Source of the DNA: Microbacterium psychrotolerans
GTDB lineage: Bacteria; Actinomycetota; Actinomycetes; Actinomycetales; Microbacteriaceae
Direction: 5' to 3'
Assembly: GCF_031085295.1 (NCBI RefSeq)
Contig: NZ_JAVFWO010000008.1
Coordinates: 62,001-126,000, forward strand
Length of the DNA stretch: 64,000 bases
The notes under the pieces are model-generated. The model did not search any database and was not told the DNA's origin. It saw only the letters and a program-made list of their open reading frames with translations. Below, one piece after another: positions 18,141-26,884 of this stretch. Made by a program: the position numbers and the translations under genes. The first letter of the stretch is position 1. Every line of letters begins with the position of its first letter.

Positions 18141-18148
18141 CGCCCACC

Positions 18149-19261
18149 TCACAACCGCGGCAACAGGGCGCGGGCATCGGCCGACGGCATGCCGGTCGCG
18201 GTGAGCAGGTCGACCGCGAGCGGCCGCAGCGCCGTGATGAGGTACTGCTCGCCCTGCGACCCGTCGGGCAGGATCTGCGCCGGGTCGAGGCGGACCGCCA
18301 CCGCCCGCACCGCCTCCTGGGCCGCGGGCTGGAACGAGATGTCGTCGAGGCTCTCCCCGACGAGGGCTGCGCCGCGCATCAGCTCGGCCAGAAGCTCCGC
18401 CGGCACGGGGCGGCGCTGGCCGTCGTCGCACAGGTACACCGCGCGGCGCGCGACCACGCGAAGGTTGCGCGTGGCGAAGTCCATCGCCTGGAGCACGGCC
18501 TGATGGCGCCGCAGCTCGGCGCGCTGGGGACGCAGCCAGGGCGAGAATCCCGCCACCGCGAGCCCCGACTCCAGCGACGCGCGCCATTCGTCGATCCGGG
18601 GGCCGATCGCGCGCGCCTTCTCGAGTCCACGCGTCGCCCGCAGCGCATCGCCGCGGCGGAGCGCCTGCACGATGGTGTTCGCGGCGGCATCGGCCGCCGC
18701 GAACACGGCATGTCCGTCGCGCGCCTCCTCGCTGCGGGGGTTGCGCGGGATGAGCGCCGTCACGACGAGGGCGGCCACACCGCCCACGATCCCGTCGATG
18801 AGCCGCGAGAAGGGCTGCGAGGCGGGAAGCGACATCACGATCGACGCCTGGATGCCGGCCATGATCGCGAACGGCGGATACGGGGACAGGAACCTGGCGA
18901 CCAGCAGCGTGACACCCAGCGCGAGGGCGAGCTGCCACCACCCCGGCCCGACGACCACGACGAAGCCCTCGGCGACGAGGATGCCGACCAGCATCCCGAC
19001 GACCGTCTCGAGCACGCGGCGAGGACGGGCGTCGCGTACGAGGCCGAGGCTCGAGATCGTGACGGTCGCCGCGAGCAGCGGCGCCGGATGTCCCACGACG
19101 TAATGCGCGAAGGCCCATGCCGCGGTCGCGGCCACCGTGATCTGCAGGATCGCGATCGCGGATCCGCGCACGCGCGCCAGCTGCGGCCGCACATCGAGCC
19201 GGGCGCGCCAGCCCGTGGGCACGGTCTGGGTGATCGCGGCGGTGTCGCCGTCGCCGCTCAC
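18149..19261 (-). CDS. FUSC-family membrane protein
   Basis: A 370-residue protein with an N-terminal block of about six membrane helices (residues ~28-180: ITVAATAAWAFAHYVVGHPAPLLA, VVGMLVGILVAEGFVVVVG and others) and a long helical cytoplasmic tail. This matches the fusaric-acid-resistance-like (FUSC) architecture, whose members are aromatic-acid exporters or uncharacterised. I start at GTG (VSGDGDTAA) with TAGGAG nine bases upstream; the longer frame into ygfZ is Arg-rich and implausible. It lies 11 bp after ygfZ and is the last gene of the minus-strand cluster starting near 21450. Confidence 0.82.
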   Translation of the reverse strand: MSGDGDTAAITQTVPTGWRARLDVRPQLARVRGSAIAILQITVAATAAWAFAHYVVGHPAPLLAATVTISSLGLVRDARPRRVLETVVGMLVGILVAEGFVVVVGPGWWQLALALGVTLLVARFLSPYPPFAIMAGIQASIVMSLPASQPFSRLIDGIVGGVAALVVTALIPRNPRSEEARDGHAVFAAADAAANTIVQALRRGDALRATRGLEKARAIGPRIDEWRASLESGLAVAGFSPWLRPQRAELRRHQAVLQAMDFATRNLRVVARRAVYLCDDGQRRPVPAELLAELMRGAALVGESLDDISFQPAAQEAVRAVAVRLDPAQILPDGSQGEQYLITALRPLAVDLLTATGMPSADARALLPRL

Positions 19262-19272
19262 CGCAGCCGCTC

Positions 19273-20379
19273 CTACTGCGCTGCCGCGCGGCGCGACAGC
19301 CGGGTGATCCGGGGAACGTTCGCCGTGGCGCCGGCGTCGGGCGGCACCACGACCTCCTGCGCCGCGGCGACGGAACCGTCGGCGGTGTCCACCGTGAGCG
19401 GCGCGTCGACCGGGGTGGTGCGGCGCACGATCGCCAGGGCGATGGGCCCCTCCTCGTAGTGCAGCGCCGCCGACGTCACGATGCCGACCGCGTCGTCGCC
19501 GATCCGCACAGCGGCACCGTGCTCGGGCAGGACGCTGTCCGAGCCGTCGAGCTGGAGCGCCACCAGGCGTCGCGGCGGGTGGCCGAGATTGTGGACCTTC
19601 GCGATGGTCTCCTGCCCGCGGTAGCACCCCTTGTCGAGGTGCACGGCGGTGCGCAGCCAGTCCAGCTCATGCGGCAGAGCGCGCTCGTCGACGTCGGCTG
19701 TCCAGCGCGGGCGCCACGCGGCGACGCGGAGCGCGTCGACCGCTGCGAGCCCGGCGAGTTCGAGGTCACCGGCGACGGCGGCATCCGCGATCCGCTGCTC
19801 CTCGTCCCGGGTCACGATCGCCTCCGCCCAGTCGCGGTCGGCACCGGGATGCGGCTCGACCGGGGCGTAGGCGTACCCGCCGGGCGAGACGGACGGCCAC
19901 GGGTCGCGCCACACGAGCGGCATCCCCGATGGCGTGGCGGGCGAGATGCGCTCGAGGGCTGCGGCGGTGCCGCCGATGACCGCGTACTCGTCGTCGGCGA
20001 TGCGCGGGTCGACGCGCAGCCGGAAGCGCATCTTGCGCAGCCAGCCGAACAGGCCGTCGACGTCGGCCCGATCGGCGATCAGCCAGGTGGTCTCGCCGTC
20101 ATCGAGGACGGATGCCCCATGCTCGACGTGCCCTTGCGGATCGAGGATGAGCAGCTCCGTGCTCACGCCGGGCTGAAGGCGCGCCAGCGCCTGCGACGAC
20201 AACGAATCGAGCCACGTCAGGCGGTCCGCACCGGGCACCGCGATCACCGCGCGGTCGCGGCGCGGCGCGATCGCGGCGCCGGCGGCGAGACGACGCTGCT
20301 CGACGAGGGGGCTGCCCACGTGCTGCAGGCCGGCGTCGTCGACGACGGCGCCGGGGACCGGGGCGAACGGGTCAGTCAT
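19273..20379 (-). CDS. ygfZ: YgfZ/GcvT folate-binding iron-sulfur maintenance protein
   Basis: A 368-residue relative of the glycine-cleavage T protein. The diagnostic YgfZ signature KGCYRGQE sits in HLDKGCYRGQETIAKVHNLG (about residue 250). The N-terminal folate-binding part is suggested by VIAVPGADRLTWLDSLSSQALARL. Family role: folate-dependent protein assisting Fe-S cluster synthesis or repair (MnmG/MiaB-linked in E. coli). It lacks the full GcvT activity residues and has no gcv genes nearby. It sits in a codirectional cluster, 42 bp after the nitrobindin-like gene. Confidence 0.93.
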   Translation of the reverse strand: MTDPFAPVPGAVVDDAGLQHVGSPLVEQRRLAAGAAIAPRRDRAVIAVPGADRLTWLDSLSSQALARLQPGVSTELLILDPQGHVEHGASVLDDGETTWLIADRADVDGLFGWLRKMRFRLRVDPRIADDEYAVIGGTAAALERISPATPSGMPLVWRDPWPSVSPGGYAYAPVEPHPGADRDWAEAIVTRDEEQRIADAAVAGDLELAGLAAVDALRVAAWRPRWTADVDERALPHELDWLRTAVHLDKGCYRGQETIAKVHNLGHPPRRLVALQLDGSDSVLPEHGAAVRIGDDAVGIVTSAALHYEEGPIALAIVRRTTPVDAPLTVDTADGSVAAAQEVVVPPDAGATANVPRITRLSRRAAAQ

Positions 20380-20421
20380 CGATCCCTCTGCTCATTTCGG
20401 GGCGTGCCCACGTCACGGCGC

Positions 20422-21024
20422 TCATTCCAGCTTGGCGAGGCGTGCCGAGGCGTGCGCGCCGAGTTCGAAGCCGAGCGCGGCGATGTCCCACGCCCACAGC
20501 AGATGGCCGTCGACCAGACCGTACATGCGGGTCGCCGCGGCGTACGCCTTGGCGCTGGCCGGGCGCACCACGGCGTCCGTGGCGATGTCGATGCGGGGGC
20601 CTTTGATCTGACCGAGATACAGCTCGCTCACGCCGTCGGCGTGCACGAGCGCGACCTCGAGGTCGAACCCGCCGTCGCTGTTGCGCAGCCCCTCGATGTC
20701 GTCGGCGGTGCGCGTGGCCGAAGCCGCGACGGCCGGAAGCAGACCGGGGCCGGCATCCGCGTCGGTCGCGGGGAGGGCGAGACGCCAGTAGCCCAGCTCG
20801 GCCACCAGTCGCGTGCGCGCCTCCGGGTCGTCCGCGTCGTGCAGCCACGCCTCGGCGGAGTAGTTCAGGTAGTCGCCGCCATCGTGGCTGAAGCTCACGC
20901 GATGCGTGAACTCGCCCGTGTAGGCGTGGTCACCGTAATCGATGACGCCGGTTCCCTCCCACACGCCGATGAGCCACGACAGCGGCACGAGCTCTGCGGG
21001 AAGGTCGGTCGGAATCTCGAGCAC
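20422..21024 (-). CDS. Nitrobindin-like heme-binding beta-barrel (FABP-like, DUF1794)
   Basis: A 200-residue protein of the THAP4/nitrobindin family. The amino-terminal ligand-cap motif GxWxGxG is present in LIGVWEGTGVIDYG (about residues 19-32). The barrel strands are evident, and a C-terminal His in the LGFELGAHASARLAKLE region could be the heme ligand, as in mycobacterial Rv2717c-type proteins. Members bind ferric heme and react with peroxynitrite or nitric oxide. It is the third gene of a tight minus-strand cluster with two small membrane proteins. Confidence 0.88.
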   Translation of the reverse strand: MLEIPTDLPAELVPLSWLIGVWEGTGVIDYGDHAYTGEFTHRVSFSHDGGDYLNYSAEAWLHDADDPEARTRLVAELGYWRLALPATDADAGPGLLPAVAASATRTADDIEGLRNSDGGFDLEVALVHADGVSELYLGQIKGPRIDIATDAVVRPASAKAYAAATRMYGLVDGHLLWAWDIAALGFELGAHASARLAKLE

Positions 21025-21035
21025 GAGGCGCCCCG

Positions 21036-21149
21036 TCAGCGCTGGCCGCGGTACAGGTTCTTGACGACGACCGCGGAGACGAAGACGATCGCGAGCGACG
21101 CCAGACCGAGCAGGCCCACGAAGAACAGTTCGAGCGCGACGAGATCCAT
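21036..21149 (-). CDS. 37-residue single-pass membrane microprotein
   Basis: A very short gene encoding MDLVALELF followed by one continuous hydrophobic helix and a positively charged tail VKNLYRGQR. The charge pattern predicts an outside N-terminus and cytoplasmic C-terminus. It sits 11 bp before the nitrobindin-like gene and 10 bp after the 96-residue membrane protein, spacing typical of translated operon genes. I believe similar proteins occur in relatives at this position, but this is from memory. Confidence 0.7.
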   Translation of the reverse strand: MDLVALELFFVGLLGLASLAIVFVSAVVVKNLYRGQR

Positions 21150-21159
21150 GAGATCGAGT

Positions 21160-21450
21160 CTAGCCGGGAACCAGGGCGGCCAGACCGAAGCCGAGGCTGA
21201 TGACGCCCATGACCAGCGCCGCACCGAGGATGCTCGCCGCCACCCGTTCGGTGAACCCCTGAGAGCGGCCCGACCAGAGCTGGGTGGCGAACGCCACGAT
21301 GAGGCATCCGCCCAGTCCGACGCCCAGCCAGGCCGCGCGCCAGTCCGGCGCCGCGAAGACGCCGACGACGATCGCGATCAGCGCCGCGAGCACCCACACG
21401 GCGACGATGCCCCCGAAGGTGCGACGAGGGGCGAGTTCTGGCAGGGCCAT
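21160..21450 (-). CDS. Small membrane protein with three hydrophobic segments
   Basis: A 96-residue protein. After MALPELAPRRTF come a helix (GGIVAVWVLAALIAIVVGVFA), a middle segment (WLGVGLGGCLIVAFATQLW) and a C-terminal one (AASILGAALVMGVISLGFGLAALV). I start at the ATG giving MALPELAP; the twelve residues before it are Arg/Met-rich and overlap no ribosome site. It is the first gene of the minus-strand cluster running to 18149. No family recognised. Confidence 0.75.
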   Translation of the reverse strand: MALPELAPRRTFGGIVAVWVLAALIAIVVGVFAAPDWRAAWLGVGLGGCLIVAFATQLWSGRSQGFTERVAASILGAALVMGVISLGFGLAALVPG

Positions 21451-21589
21451 GCCTCCCATCATCGCCCATCGGGCCCTACGGCGCACGCGTCCCGACGTCG
21501 TCGACGATGGTCATGAGAGCGGACCACCACCCTGCCACGCCCTACACTGGGGTTCGCGGCGCGCCCCCACGCGCCGGGAAGGCGATCCA

Positions 21590-22288
21590 TTGGCACAGCT
21601 CCTGGTTCTCAGTTCCACTCACGGAGGCGGTCCCGTGCTGCCCTCGCTCGAGCTGCTGAGCCACCGCGTGCGCCTGATCCCCGCCGAGCCTGCCCAGCTG
21701 GTCAACGCGCCGAGCGCCGACATCATCTTCGTCGACGCCCGTGTGGATCTCGTCGGGGCGAAGTCGCTGTGCAAGATCCTCAACACGACGGGTCTGGACG
21801 CCCCGCTCCTGCTGATCGTCACGGAGGGCGGTCTCACCGCGGTCTCGCCGGACTGGGGCGTCGACGACGTGATCCTCTTCACCGCCGGCCCTGCCGAGGT
21901 GGATGCGCGCATCCGGCTGGCGGTCGGACGCCAGTCGGCCGAGCAGGTGTCGACCCGCATCCAGACGTCGGGTATCACGATCGACGAGTCCTCTTACTCC
22001 GCGAAGGTGCACGGCCGGCCGCTCGACCTCACCTACAAGGAGTTCCAGCTCCTGCACTTCTTCGCCACGCACCCGTCGCGGGTGTTCACGCGTGAGCAGC
22101 TGCTGAGCGAGGTCTGGGGCTACGACTACTTCGGCGGCACCCGCACGGTGGACGTGCACGTCCGGCGTCTGCGCGCCAAGCTCGGCGACATGGAGCAGCT
22201 CATCGGCACCGTCCGCAACGTGGGCTACCGCTTCAACGTGTACGAGGACGAGCCCGAGCCCGCACCGCGCGAGCGCACTCAGGCGTAA
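21590..22288 (+). CDS. glnR: GlnR-type orphan response regulator (nitrogen control)
   Basis: A 232-residue OmpR-like regulator whose sequence closely follows actinobacterial GlnR: an N-terminus ending VLPSLELLSHRVR, then IIFVDARVDLVGAKSLCKIL, GLTAVSPDWGVDD, and a C-terminal winged helix with GRPLDLTYKEFQLLHF and VWGYDYFGGTRTVDVHVRRLRAKLG. The acidic residues normally preceding the phospho-Asp are absent (VLSSTHGGG), so it is not a conventional phosphorylated receiver. It starts at TTG after GGGAAGG. Family role: activates ammonium transport and assimilation genes. It precedes ppk on the same strand. Confidence 0.92.
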   Translation: MAQLLVLSSTHGGGPVLPSLELLSHRVRLIPAEPAQLVNAPSADIIFVDARVDLVGAKSLCKILNTTGLDAPLLLIVTEGGLTAVSPDWGVDDVILFTAGPAEVDARIRLAVGRQSAEQVSTRIQTSGITIDESSYSAKVHGRPLDLTYKEFQLLHFFATHPSRVFTREQLLSEVWGYDYFGGTRTVDVHVRRLRAKLGDMEQLIGTVRNVGYRFNVYEDEPEPAPRERTQA

Positions 22289-22325
22289 AGCGCGACGGGG
22301 CTCGACCCGCGGCATCCGTCACCCC

Positions 22326-22343
22326 GTTCACACTCTCGTCACG
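22326..22343 (+). promoter_or_regulatory. Possible PHO-box-like repeat upstream of ppk
   Basis: GTTCACA (22326-22332) is followed 11 bp later by CGTCACG (22337-22343), with TCAC in register. The second unit is degenerate. It lies 22 bp before the ppk start. Confidence 0.45.
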
Positions 22344-22364
22344 TGACCCTGCAATGATGAGGGG

Positions 22365-24527
22365 ATGATCGAACCCGAGGTGCTCGACGCCGGCCTGGGC
22401 GATGCGGACGACGACGACTTCGACCTCTCGGAGGTCTTCGACTCGCAGCTTCCCGACCATCGCTACCTGGACCGCGAGCTCAGCTGGCTCGCCTTCAACC
22501 AGCGCGTGCTCGAACTCGCCGAGGATCCGAACCTGCCGACGCTGGAGCGCGCGAACTTCCTCGCGATCTTCGCGAACAACCTCGACGAGTTCTTCATGGT
22601 GCGCGTCGCGGGGCTCAAGCGCCGCATCGTCACCGGTCTGGCGCTTCCCACGAACATCGGCCGCTCCCCCGCCGACGTGCTCGCCGACATCTCGGCGGAG
22701 GTCCGCCGCCTGCAGCTGCGTCACGCCGAGGCGTGGACGTCGCTCGTCAAGCCGGCACTCGCCGACGCCGGTATCCAGATCGTCTCGTACGACACGCTCG
22801 ACGAGGACGAGCGGGCTCGGCTGTACGACTACTTCCAGGCGCAGGTCTTCCCCGTCCTGATGCCGCTCGCTGTCGACCCGGCCCACCCGTTCCCGTACAT
22901 CTCGGGGCTGTCGCTGAACCTCGCGATCCGCATCAGAAGCGCCCGCACCGGCCGTCAGGAGTTCGCGCGCCTGAAGGTGCCGCCGATGCTCCCCCGGTTC
23001 GTCGAGCTTCCGGCGGCTGCGGGCACGGTGCGCTACCTGCCGCTCGAGGACCTCATCTCGAACCACCTCGACGACCTGTTCCCGGGCATGGAGGTGCTGG
23101 ACCACCACGCGTTCCGCCTCACGCGCAACGAGGACGTCGCGATCGAGGAGGACGAGACCGAGAACCTCATCCAGGCGCTCGAAGCGGAGCTGCTGCGACG
23201 CCGCTTCGGCCCGCCGATCCGGCTCGAGATCACCGACGACATGGACGACGTGACGCTCGACCTCCTCGTCAAAGAGCTCGACGTCACCGAGCAGGAGGTC
23301 TACCGCCTCCCCGGTCCGCTCGACCTGCGCGGCCTCTTCGATCTGCGCATCGATCGCCCCGACCTGCGCTTCACGCCGCACCTGCCGACGACCGCGCTCG
23401 CCTTCCAGCCCGGCGACAACAACGAGCGGCCCGACATCTTCGCGTCCATCCGCAAGGGCGACGTGCTCGTGCACCACCCGTACGAGTCCTTCGCGACCAG
23501 CGTGCAGGCCTTCCTGGAGCAGGCGGCGAAGGATCCGCACGTCCTCGCCATCAAGCAGACCCTCTACCGCACGTCGGGTGACAGCCCCATCGTGGAGGCG
23601 CTCATCGACGCCGCCGAGGCCGGCAAGCAGGTGCTGGCGCTCGTCGAGATCAAGGCGCGCTTCGACGAGGCGAACAACATCGTCTGGGCGCGCAAGCTCG
23701 AGAAGGCTGGGGTGCACGTCGTGTACGGCCTGGTGGGCCTGAAGACCCACTGCAAGCTGGCGCTCGTGATCCGCGAGGAGAACGGCGTGCTGCGCAGCTA
23801 CAGCCACGTCGGCACCGGCAACTACAACCCCAAGACCAGCCGCGTGTACGAGGACTTCGGACTCTTCACGGCCGACGACGTCGTGGGTCGCGACCTCACC
23901 CGCCTCTTCAACGAGCTGAGCGGCTACGCGATCGAGAAGAAGTTCAAGCGCCTCCTGGTCGCGCCCCTCCACCTTCGCAAGGGGCTGCTGCGGCTCATCG
24001 AGAAGGAGCGCCGCAACGCGCTCGCCGGCAAGCCCGCGAGCGTGCGCATCAAAGTCAACTCCATGGTCGACGAGCAGATCATCGACGCCCTCTACCGCGC
24101 CAGCCAGGCCGGCGTGAAGGTCGAGGTGTGGGTGCGCGGCATCTGCGCGCTGAAGCCGGGCGTCGAGGGCATGAGCGAGAACATCACGGTCCGCTCGATC
24201 CTCGGCCGCTACCTGGAGCACTCGCGCATCTTCGCCTTCCACAACGACGGCGACCCTGTGGTCTACATCGGCAGCGCCGACATGATGCACCGCAACCTCG
24301 ACCGCCGGGTCGAGGCGCTCGTGCGCGTGTCGACACCCGCCCATATCAAGGAGCTCAACGACCTCTTCACCCTGTCGATGAGCGACACCACCAGCTCGTG
24401 GCATCTGGGACCCGACGGCGAATGGGTGCGCCACAACGTCGGCGAGGACGGCAAGCTGCTTCTGGACCTCCAGGATCGGACCATGACCAACGTGCAGCGC
24501 CGCCGGCGGGCACGGGCGGTGCGATGA
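22365..24527 (+). CDS. ppk: Polyphosphate kinase 1
   Basis: A 720-residue Ppk1 that reversibly polymerises ATP gamma-phosphate into polyphosphate. The N-terminal domain opens with YLDRELSWLAFNQRVLELA. The catalytic domains contain KQTLYRTSGDSPI, the phospho-histidine region SYSHVGTGNYNPKTSRVYED, and the second conserved His stretch VYIGSADMMHRNLDRRVE. Length is standard for the family. Its stop overlaps the ATG of the NUDIX/phosphatase gene by four bases (ATGA). Upstream lies glnR and a possible PHO box, fitting control by phosphate or nitrogen status. Confidence 0.97.
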   Translation: MIEPEVLDAGLGDADDDDFDLSEVFDSQLPDHRYLDRELSWLAFNQRVLELAEDPNLPTLERANFLAIFANNLDEFFMVRVAGLKRRIVTGLALPTNIGRSPADVLADISAEVRRLQLRHAEAWTSLVKPALADAGIQIVSYDTLDEDERARLYDYFQAQVFPVLMPLAVDPAHPFPYISGLSLNLAIRIRSARTGRQEFARLKVPPMLPRFVELPAAAGTVRYLPLEDLISNHLDDLFPGMEVLDHHAFRLTRNEDVAIEEDETENLIQALEAELLRRRFGPPIRLEITDDMDDVTLDLLVKELDVTEQEVYRLPGPLDLRGLFDLRIDRPDLRFTPHLPTTALAFQPGDNNERPDIFASIRKGDVLVHHPYESFATSVQAFLEQAAKDPHVLAIKQTLYRTSGDSPIVEALIDAAEAGKQVLALVEIKARFDEANNIVWARKLEKAGVHVVYGLVGLKTHCKLALVIREENGVLRSYSHVGTGNYNPKTSRVYEDFGLFTADDVVGRDLTRLFNELSGYAIEKKFKRLLVAPLHLRKGLLRLIEKERRNALAGKPASVRIKVNSMVDEQIIDALYRASQAGVKVEVWVRGICALKPGVEGMSENITVRSILGRYLEHSRIFAFHNDGDPVVYIGSADMMHRNLDRRVEALVRVSTPAHIKELNDLFTLSMSDTTSSWHLGPDGEWVRHNVGEDGKLLLDLQDRTMTNVQRRRRARAVR

Positions 24528-25462
24528 CCGAGACGGCCGTCTACGCGGCCGGGGGCGTCGTCTGGCGTGTCGTCGATGGCAAGCTGCGCGTGCTCCTGAT
24601 CCACCGCACGAAGTATCGCGATGTGACGCTGCCCAAGGGCAAGGTCGATCCCGGCGAGATGCTCGCCGAGACGGCCGTCCGCGAGATCCACGAAGAGACC
24701 GGCATCCGCGTCGCCCTGGGCGTGCCCGTCGGCGTCTCGCGCTATCGGCTGCCCAGCAAGCGCACCAAGATCGTGCACTACTGGGCGGCAGAGGCGACGG
24801 AGCCGGCGATCCGGGCCTCCGCGTTCGTCCCGAACAAGGAGATCGCCGCGATCGAATGGGTCTCGCCGAAGAAGGCCCTCCGCCGGCTCAGCTATCCCGT
24901 CGACGCCGAGATCCTGGAGTACTTCATCCGGCTGATCGACGAGGGCGTGCTGCGCACCTTCCCCATCGTCGCCCTGCGTCACGCCAAAGCCGTCGGCCGC
25001 GAGGAGTGGGACGGCAGTGATGCCGCGCGTCCGCTGGCGGCGCGCGGCCGCAAGCAGGCGAACTCGATCGTCGGTCCCCTGGTCGCGTTCGGCGTCCGCA
25101 AGATCGTGTCGAGCCCCGCGGTGCGCTGCGTCAAGACCGTCGCGCCGCTGTCGGCCGCACTCGGCCGCAAGATCGACACCACCAAGCTGATCGGTCAGGA
25201 CGCGTGGGAGGAAGGCAAGTCCGACGCGCGCACCGTCGTCGGCGAACGCGTCCGCGCCCGCAAGCCCTCCGTGCTGTGCAGTCATGGGCCGGTGCTGCCC
25301 GACATCCTCAGTGAGCTCGCACTCGCGACCGGGACACTGCGCGGGTCGTACCTCGGCAGCGCCTCGGCGCTCGAGCCGGCAGCCTTCTCGGTCGTTCACA
25401 TGTCGGTGGACAATCCCGGCTCGGGCATCGTCGCCATCGAGACCCACATCCCCAAGGTCTGA
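24524..25462 (+). CDS. mutT1: NUDIX hydrolase fused to histidine phosphatase (MutT1-like)
   Basis: A 312-residue two-domain protein. The N-terminal NUDIX domain (about 1-140) carries the full box from GKVDPGEMLAETAVREIHEE to TGI. The C-terminal histidine phosphatase domain (about 150-312) carries the RHG-type motif as LRHAKAVGREEW, followed by RPLAARGRKQAN and LCSHGPVLPDIL. This is the architecture of mycobacterial MutT1, which hydrolyses 8-oxo-dGTP and diadenosine polyphosphates. It is translationally coupled to ppk, suggesting a role in nucleotide or polyphosphate hygiene. Confidence 0.92.
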   Translation: MTETAVYAAGGVVWRVVDGKLRVLLIHRTKYRDVTLPKGKVDPGEMLAETAVREIHEETGIRVALGVPVGVSRYRLPSKRTKIVHYWAAEATEPAIRASAFVPNKEIAAIEWVSPKKALRRLSYPVDAEILEYFIRLIDEGVLRTFPIVALRHAKAVGREEWDGSDAARPLAARGRKQANSIVGPLVAFGVRKIVSSPAVRCVKTVAPLSAALGRKIDTTKLIGQDAWEEGKSDARTVVGERVRARKPSVLCSHGPVLPDILSELALATGTLRGSYLGSASALEPAAFSVVHMSVDNPGSGIVAIETHIPKV

Positions 25463-25566
25463 TTCGCGCCTCAGCCGGGTGCGTGAACAACAGCCACCGG
25501 GTGCCGCGGAATTCCGCGGACGGAGGGGCGACGGTGTCGATGCCGACGCATGGATGTCGGCATCCC

Positions 25567-25584
25567 GTTCACCTTCCGTTCACC
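25567..25584 (+). promoter_or_regulatory. PHO box upstream of pstS
   Basis: Two perfect GTTCACC copies (25567-25573 and 25578-25584) are separated by exactly 11 bp start to start, the canonical RegX3/PhoP direct repeat. It lies 116 bp before the pstS ATG. Confidence 0.88.
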
Positions 25585-25699
25585 CGCGCAGCGCACTCTC
25601 TTAAGAGTCCGAGCCTACGTTTCAGAACGAACCCCGCACCGGGTTCGAACCCGAAGGCCTTCCCGGGCCTCTTTCCCTGACACGTGAAGGATTCACACA

Positions 25700-26809
25700 G
25701 TGAAGATCTCTCGCATCGCCCAGGTGGGCGCTGTCGCCGCAATCGCGGCCCTCGCCCTCGCAGGCTGCGCCTCCAACGAGACCCCCTCGGGCGAGACCAC
25801 CGACGCACCCGAGTCGAACCTCTCCGGCGAGATCGCGGGCGGCGGTTCTTCGGCTCAGGAGGTCGCCGTCCAGGCGTGGACCGCCGGCTTCCAGACCGCC
25901 AACCCCGACGTGACGATCACGTACGACCCGTCGGGCTCGGGCGCCGGACGCGAGTCGTTCCAGGCCGGAGCGTTCCCGTTCGCGGGCTCCGACCGCGCCT
26001 TCAAGATCGAGGAGATCGAGGCCGGACCGTTCGACGGCTGCGTCGAGGACTCCGGCATCATCGAGCTGCCCACGTACATCTCGCCGATCGCCGTGATCTT
26101 CAACGTCGAGGGCGTCGACGCGCTCAACCTCGACGCGGCGACCATGGCCGGCCTGTTCGCCGGCACGATCACGAACTGGAACGACCCGGCGATCGCCGCG
26201 CTCAACCCCGACGTGACCTTCCCCGACCTGGCCGTGACGCCGGTGCACCGCGCCGACGACTCGGGCACCACCGAGAACTTCACCGACTACCTCTACCAGG
26301 CGGCGGGCGACGTGTGGACGAACGAGGCTGACGGCGTGTGGCCGCTGTCCAGCGGTGAGGCCGCGCAGGGCACCTCCGGCGTCGTCTCCGCCGTCGCGGG
26401 CGGCAACGGCACCATCGGCTACGCCGACGCGTCGCGTGCGGCTGAAGAGGGCCTCTCGACCGCCGCGGTGAAGGTCGGCGACGAGTTCGTCGAGTACTCG
26501 CCGGAGGCGGCCGCCGCCATCGTCGACGAGTCGCCGTTCGAAGAGGGCCGCGGCGAGGGCGACCTCGCCATCGAGCTGCACCGCACCTCCGACGTCGCGG
26601 GCGTCTACCCGATCGTGCTCGTGAGCTACATGATCGCGTGCCAGGAGTACGCCGACGCGGCCGTGGCGCCCATCGTCAAGGGCTACCTGCAGTACGTCGC
26701 CAGCGCCGAGGGCCAGGATGCCGCTGCCGCCGCAGCCGGCAGCGCGCCGATCTCGGACTCGCTGCGTGAGCAGGTCAACGCCGCGATCGACCTGATCGTC
26801 ACCCAGTAA
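25700..26809 (+). CDS. pstS: Phosphate-binding lipoprotein PstS
   Basis: A 369-residue extracytoplasmic phosphate receptor. The signal peptide ends in a lipobox ALALAGC, with the lipidated Cys at about residue 23. The mature protein has the PstS pattern: IAGGGSSAQEVAVQAW, VTITYDPSGSGAGRESF, PIAVIFNVEGVD, TPVHRADDSGTTENFTDYL and GNGTIGYAD, which carry the phosphate ligands. It is first in the pstSCAB operon behind a PHO box. A hairpin follows it and would keep pstCAB expression below pstS. Confidence 0.97.
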   Translation: MKISRIAQVGAVAAIAALALAGCASNETPSGETTDAPESNLSGEIAGGGSSAQEVAVQAWTAGFQTANPDVTITYDPSGSGAGRESFQAGAFPFAGSDRAFKIEEIEAGPFDGCVEDSGIIELPTYISPIAVIFNVEGVDALNLDAATMAGLFAGTITNWNDPAIAALNPDVTFPDLAVTPVHRADDSGTTENFTDYLYQAAGDVWTNEADGVWPLSSGEAAQGTSGVVSAVAGGNGTIGYADASRAAEEGLSTAAVKVGDEFVEYSPEAAAAIVDESPFEEGRGEGDLAIELHRTSDVAGVYPIVLVSYMIACQEYADAAVAPIVKGYLQYVASAEGQDAAAAAAGSAPISDSLREQVNAAIDLIVTQ

Positions 26810-26815
26810 GACCCC

Positions 26816-26852
26816 GATACCCGGCCCGGTCGTCACGATCGGGCCGGGTATC
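26816..26852 (+). terminator. Intra-operon hairpin between pstS and pstC
   Basis: A 13-bp perfect stem (26816-26828 with 26840-26852) has an 11-base loop and no T-tract. It is probably a partial terminator or mRNA-end stabiliser. Confidence 0.7.
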
Positions 26853-26884
26853 ACCCTGAGAGATCCCGAATCCAGAAGGACACC

